From contig NZ_CP063785.1 of assembly GCF_025860405.1 (NCBI RefSeq), positions 3,286,001 through 3,350,000 of the forward strand: a DNA stretch of 64,000 bases, read 5' to 3'. Positions 1 through 9,720 of the stretch are shown one piece after another. Below the pieces are notes generated by a model. It saw only the letters and a program-made list of their open reading frames with translations, was not told the DNA's origin and did not search any database. The position numbers and the translations under genes were made by a program. The DNA comes from Tolypothrix sp. PCC 7712. Its GTDB lineage: Bacteria > Cyanobacteriota > Cyanobacteriia > Cyanobacteriales > Nostocaceae. Every line of letters begins with the position of its first letter. Position 1 is the first letter of the stretch.

Positions 1-3000
1 ACGCTAGTACAAGAAATTAGGCAATTAGAGCAAAGGCGGCTACATAGCTATTCCCTGACTCAGCAGTTAGCAACCCAAGAACAGATCATTAAAGAATTTT
101 TAAAGGTGCTTGTTAGTCGCCTCATGCCTGCTTTAACCTCACAGTTAACACAGAGTTTAGCGAATTCTTCTGGTTCTACTGTAGCTAATAATACTAACTC
201 TGAATCCGCCGCAGCGACACCTCAACCTTTCTTACAATCCTCTGAGCAGATAGAGCAGCTAACTAGACTAGGTCAAGAATTCGACCAACGGTTATTATCA
301 CTTGATGGCACTTTAAATATCGTTTTTGAGGCATTACAGCGCAATATTCGCACATACCATGAATCCCTATCGCAAGCCCTGACAAGAATGCACGCCCAAG
401 GGTTGCAAGGGGAACAAGTCATAGTGAGCTTTGTGAATAATTTGACGCAGTATTTACAAGAATTTCCCCAACAGCCAGCATCTTTATCCACACCTAGGGA
501 ACAAGTAATTCCAGCAACCCTAGAGCCAGATGAAACTCAGGTTGAATTAGTCAATCAACCATTAGTAAATTTACCAGCCCCAGCAGCAAATACTGCACCT
601 GCAGATGACTTGGATGCAATGCTGTTGGAACTGATTGCAGATGCGTCGTCATCTTTCGAGGCTCCTGATGCTGCAACCCCTACTACATTACCGTCAGATA
701 GTTCTCCAGCAGATGAAGTAGATAAACTTTATGCCAGTTTGTTTGGTAAGAGAAATGAGACTCAGCCTGTTGCAGAAATAGCTCCGAACCAAGCTGTTAC
801 TAATGAACTGTCGCCACCCGAAACTGTTTTACCATCAGAATTATCTACTGAGCCAGTGGAATCTGTAGATGTTGCTGTAGAAACGCCAAACAATCTAGAG
901 TTAGAACAAACAGAAATTACTGTTGCAGAACTAAGCCAAGAGACTTTACCTGCAGTAGAAAATTTACCTCCACCACCCACAGATTTATTTTCCCAAGAAT
1001 GGGAAACGTTATTTTTTGACGAAACTCCAGTAACAACGCCACCAGCAGCTGCAGTGACAACCACAACCGAGGTTGCAACTAATCAAGCTAACACTGATAC
1101 AATTACATCCCTCACAGAGTTGTTAGTGGAATTAGGAGATCGCCAAGAAGCGATCGCAGTTTCTTCTCCGCCAGCAGATGTCTCAACTTCAACAACAGTA
1201 ATAACTTCTACCTCCAGAACAGAAGTTGAAACTCACGATGAGCCGCCAGAAAACTCTTCAGATAGCTACATTCCAGCTTCTCCACGAGAAAACTTGCTCT
1301 CCCTAGAAACAGCAGCTACCATGCCTGATATTTCCTTGGATGATGAGCAGTTGCAGCTATTGGATCAAGATTTGGCAAACTTTGATGGGTTGCTAAATTC
1401 TCAGTCACCACTAATCACCAGTTGGGTAAATCGCAGCAATCAAGCCCAACAGCAGCAAACGCAGGAAACTGCACCCCAGGAACCAGCAGAGAATCTGTCC
1501 CCCAATGCTTTGAATCAACAAGAAGCGCCCCAAATTACTCCCACTTCCTTCCCACAGCCAGAAGCTGAGTTAGACTTTAGCCCGATTATCGAAAAAAAAA
1601 AGGAAGAGACTTCAACTACAGCCAGTTCTTCCTTGTCTGGTGCGCCCAGCCTCAATCAGCCAGAACCTGCACCGCAAAATCCTCCAGACTCGAACTGGTA
1701 TCTAGGAATTGATTTTGGTACAACAGGTATTTCTGCCGCACTTTTGGATCGCTCTACCTATGTTGTGTATCCTATTTACTGGTCAGCAGAAAATCCAGCA
1801 GGCGGTAGTGCCTTTCAACAATCGTTTCGGTTACCAGCAGAAGTTTATTTACCTACGGCTTCTGAGCAAACAGCAACCGCATCACCACAGCCAGATGCCA
1901 AATTAAAAAGCACACTTTATTCCGCACAGTTAAAACCCTATCTACAAGTAGCCATTCCCTACAAGAGTGCTAGACAAAAATGGGAACCTGTGCTGCAATT
2001 TAACGAATTTTCTGCGGGGCCTTTAGTTTGGGTAGTGCGATCGCTCGCTAAACTACTATTAACGCTGAAGTCGGATCGCCAAAGTACTACTCAAGGTTTA
2101 ACTGCAACAGCTATAGGTTTAAAAGAGCCAGCTTTCCACAACATTATTAATAATATTGCAGGTGTCATCTGTACTTGCCCATCTAGTTGGTCAGAACAAT
2201 ATCGCTTTAATCTGCGAGAAGCATTACTCAATAGCAAATTAGTCAAACATCCACAGCAAGTCTTTTTTGTTGAAGAAGCGATCGCTAGTCTTTTGAGTGT
2301 ACTCGATGCTGGTAATGGTGAAGCAGTACAGTTAAGCCACAGTCAAGGTTTACGTTCTGTACACACCAACGAACAACCCCTAGTAGGCGATACCCTAGCC
2401 ATCAATATTGGGGCTACCGCCACAGAAATGGCATTAGTTGATTTACCAGAAAACTTATCGCAATTTGCCCATAATGACTTTATGCTCCATAGCTTTGCTT
2501 ATGCAGGCAAGGGTATTGAGCAGGATATTATTTGTCAACTACTTTTACCACCCAAATCTCGGCAATTACGCTCAGAAATTACCGGGGAGCAAGTTAGCAG
2601 TCAGCCTGGACTTTGGCAATCAAATATTCCTGGTTTAGATCAGATGCATTGGCAAAGTTTGGGGTTAGAAGATTTAGAACTTCCGCGAGTCGGCGAACCA
2701 GATATTGTGGCGCGAATTTATCTCCAGCAGCGTTTAGAAAGTTCGCTGTTAGGGCAAGCTGTACTAGATGCGGCATTAGCTCTGAAGTTAATCTTACAAC
2801 ACCAAGAATCTTTCACTCTCGACTTAGCCGATCAGCGATGGGTTTTACAAAGGCGAGATTTGGAAAGCCAAGTTTTAGTTCCCTTTGTGCGCCGCCTCAA
2901 TCGCGAACTGAATAAATTATTAGTAGCGCGTGGTATCCCCACAGAAGCAATTAACCAAGCTATCTTAACAGGTGGTGTGGCTTCCATCGCTACAGTCAAT

Positions 3001-3534
3001 CGGTGGCTAAAGCAAAAACTCCCCAACGCCAAAATTATTCAAGATTCCTACCTTGGTGAAAATGGCGCGCCTAATTGTAGTCGAGTTGCCTATGGTTTAG
3101 CGATGTTACCGCTACATCCCCAGGCTTTAGAAATTCCCAGGCAACAATATACCGATTATTTCCTATTTACAGAATTGCTGCGACTGTTACCCGATAGACC
3201 CCTATCCTTTAGCGAAATCATCCAGTTATTTGAGGGTCGTGGCATTAATACCCGCATCTGTCAGCAACGCCTGTTAGCCTTCTTAGAAGGAGAATTACCT
3301 CCAGGGTTAATACCTAACACGCCAGATTCCGCATGGCTCACTCAAAGTTCTCAAAATAACCCCGACTATCATGCGATCGCATCTGCGCCATTATTTGAAA
3401 AACAAGGTAGTCTCACCTATCGACCGAATTCGCAACAACTTTCATATTTACGTCGTTATCTAGATGCCATCAAAGCCAGTACACAGCAATCTTTAGATGA
3501 ACCATATACCGTTAATTTTGCCTTAGAGGTTTAG
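1..3534 (+). CDS. Hsp70/actin-like ATPase with long disordered N-terminal extension (5' end outside window)
   Basis: The frame is open from base 1 with no stop, so the true start lies left of the window; the first internal candidate start (GTG at 106) is not needed. The first ~1.6 kb encodes a Gln/Glu-rich, coiled-coil-like stretch and then a low-complexity region rich in Pro, Thr, Ser, Glu and Gln. From about 1690 an Hsp70/actin-fold ATPase domain begins: phosphate-1 motif GIDFGTTG, a phosphate-2-like motif INIGATATEMAL near 2400, and an adenosine-type motif LTGGVAS near 2960. A C-terminal region of about 140 residues follows. The family hydrolyses ATP to drive conformational change; partner and substrate are unknown. 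The classic DnaK substrate-binding domain is not recognisable, so this is not DnaK. It stands alone and a heptad-repeat array follows its stop. Confidence 0.8.
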   Translation, partial: TLVQEIRQLEQRRLHSYSLTQQLATQEQIIKEFLKVLVSRLMPALTSQLTQSLANSSGSTVANNTNSESAAATPQPFLQSSEQIEQLTRLGQEFDQRLLSLDGTLNIVFEALQRNIRTYHESLSQALTRMHAQGLQGEQVIVSFVNNLTQYLQEFPQQPASLSTPREQVIPATLEPDETQVELVNQPLVNLPAPAANTAPADDLDAMLLELIADASSSFEAPDAATPTTLPSDSSPADEVDKLYASLFGKRNETQPVAEIAPNQAVTNELSPPETVLPSELSTEPVESVDVAVETPNNLELEQTEITVAELSQETLPAVENLPPPPTDLFSQEWETLFFDETPVTTPPAAAVTTTTEVATNQANTDTITSLTELLVELGDRQEAIAVSSPPADVSTSTTVITSTSRTEVETHDEPPENSSDSYIPASPRENLLSLETAATMPDISLDDEQLQLLDQDLANFDGLLNSQSPLITSWVNRSNQAQQQQTQETAPQEPAENLSPNALNQQEAPQITPTSFPQPEAELDFSPIIEKKKEETSTTASSSLSGAPSLNQPEPAPQNPPDSNWYLGIDFGTTGISAALLDRSTYVVYPIYWSAENPAGGSAFQQSFRLPAEVYLPTASEQTATASPQPDAKLKSTLYSAQLKPYLQVAIPYKSARQKWEPVLQFNEFSAGPLVWVVRSLAKLLLTLKSDRQSTTQGLTATAIGLKEPAFHNIINNIAGVICTCPSSWSEQYRFNLREALLNSKLVKHPQQVFFVEEAIASLLSVLDAGNGEAVQLSHSQGLRSVHTNEQPLVGDTLAINIGATATEMALVDLPENLSQFAHNDFMLHSFAYAGKGIEQDIICQLLLPPKSRQLRSEITGEQVSSQPGLWQSNIPGLDQMHWQSLGLEDLELPRVGEPDIVARIYLQQRLESSLLGQAVLDAALALKLILQHQESFTLDLADQRWVLQRRDLESQVLVPFVRRLNRELNKLLVARGIPTEAINQAILTGGVASIATVNRWLKQKLPNAKIIQDSYLGENGAPNCSRVAYGLAMLPLHPQALEIPRQQYTDYFLFTELLRLLPDRPLSFSEIIQLFEGRGINTRICQQRLLAFLEGELPPGLIPNTPDSAWLTQSSQNNPDYHAIASAPLFEKQGSLTYRPNSQQLSYLRRYLDAIKASTQQSLDEPYTVNFALEV

Positions 3535-3690
3535 GGGATTGGGGATTGGGGACTGGGGATGAGGAAGATAAGGGGGATGAGGGGGATGAGGGAGAAATAC
3601 CAATTACCCATTACCCATTACCCATTACCCATTACTCATTACTCATTACTCATTACCCATTACTCATTACTCATTCCCCATCCCCCTACT
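3535..3690. repeat. Composite heptanucleotide repeat array
   Basis: Starts at the preceding stop codon with GGGGATT/GGGGACT units, then GGGGATGAG-type units, then about ten CCCATTA/CTCATTA units. It is the reverse-orientation version of the ordered arrays found elsewhere in the window. Non-coding; short ORFs through it are repeat artefacts. Confidence 0.85.
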
Positions 3691-3903
3691 TACGAAAATC
3701 TACGTACCATATCACGTATTTTTTTCTTTTACAAAAGTATACTGAAACTTTATAATTTTTTGTTCAATTGAAAGATTGTGTAAAGCTACCTTAAATCTTC
3801 CGATAGTAGATAAAAAAATTGTCTATATTAGCACTCAGTACAAACTCAGTAGCAACTGAACATAAGTGAAACGGTACAGTCCAGTCACAACCGCAGGTAA
3901 ACT
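3691..3903 (+). other. Leader/promoter region of the sugar transferase gene
   Basis: AT-rich, about 210 bases, no ORF of note. It should carry the promoter for the gene at 3904, but no convincing -35/-10 pair or operator could be assigned by eye. No strong Shine-Dalgarno lies before the start. Confidence 0.4.
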
Positions 3904-4611
3904 ATGTCCATGACTACTTTTACTACTGATGCAAAAGGTTGTACTGTGGAAAATTTAGCATTATGGAATCACATCGATTCCGTAAATTTATCACCACAGT
4001 CTTTACACCCCTCTATCAGCAGCACAGCAAAAAGATTGATTGATATTTTCGGTGCGATTGTCGGGCTAATCATTACAGCAGTGGTAGCAATTCCAGTAGC
4101 AATTCTTACCTTTGTTGATGATCCAGGCCCGATATTTTATTCGCAAATTCGTTGTGGCCTTCAAGGTAAACCCTTCCGTATCTGGAAGTTTCGCTCGATG
4201 GTTGTCAATGCTGACAAACTCAAGCATTTGGTAAAAAACCAAGCTCAAGGTCACATTTTTAAAGCTGTAGACGATCCCCGCATTACTCGTGTGGGTAAGT
4301 TCTTACGTCGTACCAGCTTAGATGAATTACCTCAGTTTTGGAACGTCCTGCTGGGGGATATGAGTTTAGTTGGTACTCGCCCACCTACTCCTGATGAAGT
4401 GATTCATTATGAACCTCATCATTGGGAAAGATTGCAAGTTAAGCCAGGTATTACTGGAGAATGGCAAGCTAATGGTCGTTCTAGTATTACCGACTTTGAA
4501 AAAGTAGTCAGTATGGATATCGACTATCAGCGTAAGTGGTCGGTTACTTACGACCTCAGCCTCATTTTTAAAACAATCAGGGTTGTCTTTTTAAAGACAG
4601 GTGCTTATTAA
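3904..4611 (+). CDS. Bacterial sugar transferase (initiating polyprenyl-phosphate glycosyl-1-phosphate transferase)
   Basis: 235 residues. The family moves a sugar-1-phosphate from a nucleotide sugar onto undecaprenyl phosphate, the first membrane step of exopolysaccharide assembly. Visible features: an N-terminal hydrophobic/re-entrant segment (residues ~45-70), the KFRSM motif (~97), RVGKFLRRTSLDELPQFWNV (~127-147), DMSLVGTRPP, and the C-terminal ITGEWQANGR block. It is the short single-membrane-segment form, about the usual length. HepC of the heterocyst envelope polysaccharide is in this broad family, but hepA is not next door, so no symbol is assigned. Start is the first of two closely spaced ATGs (3904, 3910). 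Confidence 0.85.
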   Translation: MSMTTFTTDAKGCTVENLALWNHIDSVNLSPQSLHPSISSTAKRLIDIFGAIVGLIITAVVAIPVAILTFVDDPGPIFYSQIRCGLQGKPFRIWKFRSMVVNADKLKHLVKNQAQGHIFKAVDDPRITRVGKFLRRTSLDELPQFWNVLLGDMSLVGTRPPTPDEVIHYEPHHWERLQVKPGITGEWQANGRSSITDFEKVVSMDIDYQRKWSVTYDLSLIFKTIRVVFLKTGAY

Positions 4612-4726
4612 TTTACTGCCACTCTTGCTAGTCAGGGTGTGCCTATCTCACCATGAGACAGAATTCAACATTATGAGTGTATACTCCAAAATTTTTGGTA
4701 ATTTATAATATTGAATTTTGAATTGT

Positions 4727-5596
4727 TTAACCTTTTACTCCACTACCAGTTTCTGTAGGTACGATATAGCGTTGCAAGAAGAGAAATAGTACCAATACAG
4801 GGGCAATAGAAATTACCGAACCAGCAGCTACCAACCGCCAATCAAGAGAAAACGTACCTGCAAGCTTTGCAACGCCCAGGGGAAGAGTGTATAAATTTTC
4901 GTCTTGGATAACAATTAACGGCCACAAAAAATCACTCCAAGAACCGATAAAGACGAAAATAGCCAGGGTTGCAAGTGCTGGGCGAACTGCCGGCAACATT
5001 ACATACCACCATAAACCTAACTCGGAGCTGCCATCCATACGGGCAGCTTCTTCTATTTCTTTAGGAACGCTCATAAAAGCTTGGCGCAATAGAAAAATCC
5101 CAAAAGCAGAAGCTAAACTGGGAAAAATCATTCCTAAATAAGTATTTCTCAAACCTATTTGGACAGTCAAAATATATAAGGGAATCATCACGATTTGAAA
5201 GGGAATCATAATCGTGGAAACAATGGCGATAAAAATCCAATCTCGTCCTGGGAATGACAGCCTGGCTAAGGGATAGGCTGCTAAGGAGCAAAACAGCAGA
5301 TTTAAACCCACAGTTAACAATGCCACCAGCGTACTGTTGTAGAGATACTGGGCAAAAGGTAGAGAATGCCAGACGTTAGCAAAATTATCTAATGTAGGTT
5401 GGCTGGGTAATAGCTGCGGTGGCGATTGCAAAATGTTTTCTGAGGGTGATTTCAAGGCTGTACTAATTAGCCACAGCAATGGAAACAGAGTTAAGAGTGC
5501 GATCGCGCCTAAAATACTATATGTTCCTAAAATTTTAAATTGGGAATTATGCCAAAAAATTTTCATAGCTAAACTAAATTGACCAATTTCAAACAT
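4727..5596 (-). CDS. Carbohydrate ABC transporter permease (MalG-like)
   Basis: 289 residues with six predicted membrane segments. The cytoplasmic EAA loop (EEAARMDGSSELGLWW) is visible around residues 185-200 and contacts the ATPase subunit. This is a MalG-type inner-membrane permease for import of a sugar or polyol. No partner permease, binding protein or ATPase is adjacent, so it is an orphan here, as often happens in cyanobacteria; substrate unknown. A second ATG 30 bases downstream (at 5566, MKIFWHN) may be the real start, since neither site has a clear ribosome binding site. Confidence 0.88.
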   Translation of the reverse strand: MFEIGQFSLAMKIFWHNSQFKILGTYSILGAIALLTLFPLLWLISTALKSPSENILQSPPQLLPSQPTLDNFANVWHSLPFAQYLYNSTLVALLTVGLNLLFCSLAAYPLARLSFPGRDWIFIAIVSTIMIPFQIVMIPLYILTVQIGLRNTYLGMIFPSLASAFGIFLLRQAFMSVPKEIEEAARMDGSSELGLWWYVMLPAVRPALATLAIFVFIGSWSDFLWPLIVIQDENLYTLPLGVAKLAGTFSLDWRLVAAGSVISIAPVLVLFLFLQRYIVPTETGSGVKG

Positions 5597-6042
5597 TATA
5601 ATTATTTTTTACTATATTCCTGGTTTATATCTATTAATTTGCATACGAAATTATCAATTATCAAGTAAAAATTACTAATATTGAATTTCTCTGCCTATAT
5701 TTCAATGGCAAAAAGCCCAAAAAATCAGTAATTTTTCGGAAGTCAATTATAGTAATTACTGCAAATATTAAACTTTAATCTGGTAATTTTATCTATTTAT
5801 ATGAGGCTTTAATATCAGCATAGTGAAGTTTTTTAGAGAATGCTTGTCCATCTTAATTTTATTGCTAATATTTAGATAAATATTCATATTCAACAAAGCT
5901 TGCCATATTTTCTAATATGACTAAACGTAATTAATGTATTAAATAATAAATTTAATCTTTAGCAAGTTAAGTTAGTTTCATGAATTAATAGATTATTGCA
6001 AGTAATAATTTTGTTGTATTTTAATGATTTGTTAGTAATCAG
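5597..6042. other. AT-rich divergent intergenic region
   Basis: 445 bases between two divergent genes, strikingly AT-rich with no heptad repeats or HIP1 sites. It should carry both promoters. No gene or conserved hairpin was seen. Confidence 0.5.
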
Positions 6043-7911
6043 ATGCCTTTTTTTAATATGCAACAAAATCATATTTATAAAAAAATATTTGAGGTTTTTA
6101 TTCAAATAGATAACAGTTGGATATTAAAAATAATTCATAATTTTACTATTGGGCAAAAAATTCGTTATGGGTATATTCTGAGTCTTAGTATTGCTGTTGT
6201 AGGTACAGTTGGCGGGTTGATAGTTGGAGATTTTTACCAAAGACCAGCTAGACAGCAGAAAGATTCTGCTCAGTACGAACTACAGCTACTCCATCGCTTG
6301 CAGACTGCTATTTTACAAACAAGGAACAGTCAACAACAAGTTATTGCTGTAATTACTCATCAAGCAGAATTATTGCAGCATCAATACGCTGATTTTGCTA
6401 AGTATGCACTTGAATTGAAAAATCTGTGGTCTGAAGTAAAGGCTCATGTGAATAGCGAAAAATATAAACATGAGAACAACAGTGAAGGCATACCAGATTT
6501 TCTAAAAGCTCATTCAAGAATAAAAGAAGAATATATCAGCCAAGTAGAAAAGCTGATGGCAGAGATTCCTGCTAACTCTAATTTTAAACTAGAAGATATT
6601 GAACCATTACAAGAATTGTTAGTGAAATTTTCTAGCAGTTCTATAGCCCTAGAATATGATTTAATTGATGATGACTTAAATCACGTAATTAATGCCTCTT
6701 ATCAGGATGAGAAACAAGCGGAAGTAGCACTAAGTGATGCAGAAACAATCCGCTTTAAAATTGTTGCCACCAGCATTTTACTATCAATAATACTAGCTGG
6801 TATTGTTGCTCACTACACAAGCTACCTATTAACGGCTCCTATTTTAGCTGTGACTAAAGTTGCAAAGCGCACAACTGAAGAATTGAACTTTAATATATTA
6901 GCGCCTGTAACTACACAAGATGAAATAGGAATCTTAGCTAGCTCGCTCAATAGTTTAATTCAACGTCTAGCGCAATACACTGATGAATTAGAATTAGCAC
7001 GTGAGACTTTAGAAACTAGGGTGAATGAAAGAACTCATGAACTGACACAAGCTTTAAATTCATTAAAGCAGACACAAACTCACCTCATTCAAACAGAAAA
7101 AATGTCTGCTCTTGGTCAAATGGTAGCTGGTGTTGCTCATGAAATTAATAATCCTGTGAACTTTATTTATGCAAATTTATCTTATATTACCAACTATACA
7201 AATGATTTAATTGCATTAATTGAACTTTACCAGCAACGCTACCCTCAAACAGAACCAGCAATACTTAAATTTACCGAAGATATTGACTTAAATTATATTT
7301 GTGAGGATTTACCAAAAATTACAAATTCTATGGAAGTAGGTGCCCAGCGTATTCGTGAGATTGTACTAAGTTTAAGGAACTTCTCAAGACTGGATGAAGC
7401 TGAAATGAAATCAGTCAATATTCATGAAGGAATTGAAAGTACTTTGCTAATTTTGCAACATCGCCTGAAAAGCAAGCCTGGTTATCCAGAAATTGAAATC
7501 ATCAAAGAATATGGTAATTTGCCAGCCATCGAATGCTATGTTGGGAAACTGAACCAAGTATTTATGAATATTTTAATGAATTCTCTTGATGCGTTTGAAA
7601 GCCAAGGTCAGAAATGTTCAATTAATCGAAATAAAACTGCTACGAATACTATTATTATTCGCACTCAAATTCATGAAAAAGATTGGGTGAGAATTAGTAT
7701 CAAAGATAATGGAATTGGAATTAGTGAGCAAGTAAAATCTAAAATATTTGACCCGTTTTTTACGACAAAACCAGTGGGAGAAGGTACCGGTTTAGGGTTA
7801 GCAGTTAGCTATCAAATTATCGTCGAAAAACATAAGGGATATCTGAGATGCATATCAGAATTGGGAGAAGGAACTGAGTTTCAAATGGAAATACCTATTA
7901 GTCAAAGGTGA
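6043..7911 (+). CDS. Membrane sensor histidine kinase (HAMP, HisKA-type, HATPase_c)
   Basis: 622 residues. An autokinase of a two-component system, likely in the cytoplasmic membrane. First membrane segment about residues 40-65, an extracytoplasmic helical sensor region to ~240, second membrane segment ~242-265, a HAMP linker, a coiled coil, then the H-box GVAHEINNP (His ~365). The ATPase domain shows the N-box NQVFMNILMNSLDA, G1 DNGIGIS, F-box FDPFFTT and G2 GEGTGLGLAVS. All key residues appear intact. No response regulator is adjacent, so it is an orphan kinase. The kinase core closely resembles that of the hybrid kinase at 28250. The gene is more AT-rich than its neighbours. Start is uncertain; an in-frame ATG follows at 6058. 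Confidence 0.88.
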   Translation: MPFFNMQQNHIYKKIFEVFIQIDNSWILKIIHNFTIGQKIRYGYILSLSIAVVGTVGGLIVGDFYQRPARQQKDSAQYELQLLHRLQTAILQTRNSQQQVIAVITHQAELLQHQYADFAKYALELKNLWSEVKAHVNSEKYKHENNSEGIPDFLKAHSRIKEEYISQVEKLMAEIPANSNFKLEDIEPLQELLVKFSSSSIALEYDLIDDDLNHVINASYQDEKQAEVALSDAETIRFKIVATSILLSIILAGIVAHYTSYLLTAPILAVTKVAKRTTEELNFNILAPVTTQDEIGILASSLNSLIQRLAQYTDELELARETLETRVNERTHELTQALNSLKQTQTHLIQTEKMSALGQMVAGVAHEINNPVNFIYANLSYITNYTNDLIALIELYQQRYPQTEPAILKFTEDIDLNYICEDLPKITNSMEVGAQRIREIVLSLRNFSRLDEAEMKSVNIHEGIESTLLILQHRLKSKPGYPEIEIIKEYGNLPAIECYVGKLNQVFMNILMNSLDAFESQGQKCSINRNKTATNTIIIRTQIHEKDWVRISIKDNGIGISEQVKSKIFDPFFTTKPVGEGTGLGLAVSYQIIVEKHKGYLRCISELGEGTEFQMEIPISQR

Positions 7912-8111
7912 TTTGTCATTTGTCATTTGGTAATTGGTAATTGGTAATTGGTAATGGGTAATTGGTAATAGAGATTAAGAATTTATTTTCATCTTCCTCA
8001 TCTCCCTTATCTCCCTTATCTCCCTCATCTTCACCCATTCCCCATTACCCCTTATCCCCAGAGGGGGCCCGAGTCCCCAGTCCCCAATCCCCAATCCCCA
8101 ATCCCCAATCC
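7912..8111. repeat. Composite heptanucleotide repeat array
   Basis: Fills the gap between convergent genes. Module order is TCATTTG units, then GGTAATT/GGTAATG units, a short AT-rich spacer, CTCCCTTAT/CTCCCTCAT units, then CCCCAGT/CCCCAAT units ending at the moeA stop. It includes a G/C palindromic block around 8057-8080 that recurs inverted near 26830. Confidence 0.85.
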
Positions 8112-9347
8112 CTATAAAGTAAGCAAAACTAACACCTCGTCGCCTGGAGGAATTAAGGTTGTAGCGACTGGGATAACGGCTAGGGCATTGGTTTGAGCTA
8201 AATTAATTAAATTGCCGGAACTGTGGCTACCACCAGCTTTGCGAAATTCGTAAACTCCATCAATTAACTGTAATTGACCCCAAATATAAGTTTCGCGCTT
8301 ACCATCCGATCGCAGTTCTTGATGCGATCGCACGTTCACAAATTTTACTTGCCAACCTGCACTTAGCCCTGAAAGTTTCTTAATTGCTGGCTGGACAAAC
8401 CGCAAAAAGGTTACCAACACCGCCGCCGGGTTTCCTGGTAAACCAAAGTACAGCGCTGAATTTTGTGTGGAGAAGCTAGCTACAGTCAACGGTTTACCCG
8501 GCCTCATAGCTACAGCACGAATGTGAATTTCTGCTCCTAGTGACTCCAGAATTTTGTCAACATAATCATAATCTCCTACCGAAACCCCACCGGAAGAGAT
8601 GACTATATCAGCATTAGCGATGGCGTAGGCTATGGTTTTCTCAAGTGCTACAGGATCGTCCTTAACAATACCTAACATTAACGCTTCTGCTCCCGCTTGC
8701 TTAACTAAAGCTGCGAGTGCATAGCCGTTAGAATCGACAATTTGTCCTGCTTTTAGAGATTGTTCAAGAGTTACTAGTTCATCTCCTGTGGAAAAAATTG
8801 CCACACGCGGACGACGGTAAACACTGACTTGAGCGCACTGGGCCGCTGCTAACACAGCAATTTCTGCTGGGGTTAGGAGAATTCCGGATGGTAGTAACTG
8901 AGTTCCAGCTTGGTAAAACTCACCTTTGTGTCTGACAAATTCTTGGGGTTTGGGTGCAGAGAGAATCTCAACTTGCTTGTCTTGGCGGTTTGTTACTTCT
9001 TGAATCACTACAGTATCTGCACCTTGGGGGATAATTGCACCTGTAAAAATCCGGGCCGCCTGACCCTGTAAAATTGTATATTGGGGCTGATAACCTGCGG
9101 GAATTTCCTCAACAATCTCCAAAACTACTGGCTGTTCAGGGTTTGAGTGCTGTACATCTTCATAACGCACTGCATAGCCATCCATAGCCGAGTTATCCCA
9201 ATGGGGAAAGTCCAGCTGACTAGTGACAGGTGTAGCGAGAATGCGTCCTGCGGCTGCTAATAAATCAACATTTTCTGTATTACCCTGAGCATCCAGAGGT
9301 TGGACTAAATTTAAAATAACTGCTTCTGTATCGCTGACTGATAGCAT
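8112..9347 (-). CDS. moeA: Molybdopterin molybdenumtransferase MoeA
   Basis: 411 residues, normal MoeA length. It inserts molybdate into adenylylated molybdopterin in the last step of molybdenum cofactor synthesis; the cofactor would serve enzymes such as nitrate reductase. Visible: the MoeA N-terminal region with DFPHWDNSAMDGYAVR (~44-59), the MoCF-type core FSTGDELV and SSGGVSVGDYDYV, the MRPGKPL motif, GLPGNPAAVLVTF, and the C-terminal beta-barrel domain. ATG start at 9347 with MLSVSDTEAV. No other mo genes are adjacent, so it is probably monocistronic. The 3' end abuts a heptad array. Confidence 0.95.
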   Translation of the reverse strand: MLSVSDTEAVILNLVQPLDAQGNTENVDLLAAAGRILATPVTSQLDFPHWDNSAMDGYAVRYEDVQHSNPEQPVVLEIVEEIPAGYQPQYTILQGQAARIFTGAIIPQGADTVVIQEVTNRQDKQVEILSAPKPQEFVRHKGEFYQAGTQLLPSGILLTPAEIAVLAAAQCAQVSVYRRPRVAIFSTGDELVTLEQSLKAGQIVDSNGYALAALVKQAGAEALMLGIVKDDPVALEKTIAYAIANADIVISSGGVSVGDYDYVDKILESLGAEIHIRAVAMRPGKPLTVASFSTQNSALYFGLPGNPAAVLVTFLRFVQPAIKKLSGLSAGWQVKFVNVRSHQELRSDGKRETYIWGQLQLIDGVYEFRKAGGSHSSGNLINLAQTNALAVIPVATTLIPPGDEVLVLLTL

Positions 9348-9448
9348 AAGCGATCGCCTGGTGAGAGAAATTGTTAAAGTTCAAAACAGATGAGGGAGAT
9401 AAGGAAGCAAGAGAAACTAACGCTAAACACCAAATGTCAAATCACTCT

Positions 9449-9574
9449 CAATACTTGTCGGTTAAGGGCAAAAGGGGAAGGGGAAAAGGGGGAAGAAAAA
9501 ACCTTTAACCCTTACCCTTTAACCTTTTCCCCAAACCAAATTCCAACTTGAAAATCCTTAACCGAGCAGTATTG
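9449..9574 (+). mobile_element. 126-bp MITE, copy 1, with 10-bp target-site duplication
   Basis: Non-coding element with 19-bp imperfect terminal inverted repeats (CAATACTTGTCGGTTAAGG at the left, its near-complement at the right) and a purine-rich/pyrimidine-rich interior. It is flanked by exact direct repeats AAATCACTCT at 9439-9448 and 9575-9584. A second copy of identical length lies at 46246-46371, also with a 10-bp duplication. It encodes no transposase, so it must have been mobilised in trans. Confidence 0.88.
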
Positions 9575-9681
9575 AAATCACTCTTGTCCAAAATCTTTCC
9601 TAACCCTTCAATCTACTATTAAACATAGTGGCAATAATTAATTCTTGAACTCCTAAATAAAAATCCTATCCGTATAAATAG

Positions 9682-9715
9682 CCAGTCCCCAGTCCCCAGT
9701 CCCCAGTCCCCAAAC
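9682..9715 (+). repeat. CCCCAGT heptad array at gene start
   Basis: Four CCCCAGT-type units in tandem directly before the RDD gene ATG at 9721. The array occupies the place of the ribosome binding site. Confidence 0.85.
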
Positions 9716-9720
9716 CATTT

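Larger units (their letters stand above)
9348..9720. other. Intergenic region with MITE and heptad repeats
   Basis: 373 bases between divergent genes. It contains the 126-bp MITE copy (9449-9574) with its flanking duplications and a CCCCAGT array (9682-9715) ending five bases before the RDD gene start. No ORF. Confidence 0.7.

Noticed and set aside
3541..3690. CRISPR array
   Set aside because: Repeats are 7-base units in direct tandem with no unique spacers and no cas genes; the same holds for all other arrays in the window.
3546..3771. Two short ORFs (69-70 residues) after the Hsp70-like gene
   Set aside because: They are translations of heptad repeats (PITHYPLPITHY-type text), not genes.
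3904..4611. Assignment as hepC
   Set aside because: The family fits, but no hepA or other heterocyst polysaccharide gene is adjacent and paralogues are common.
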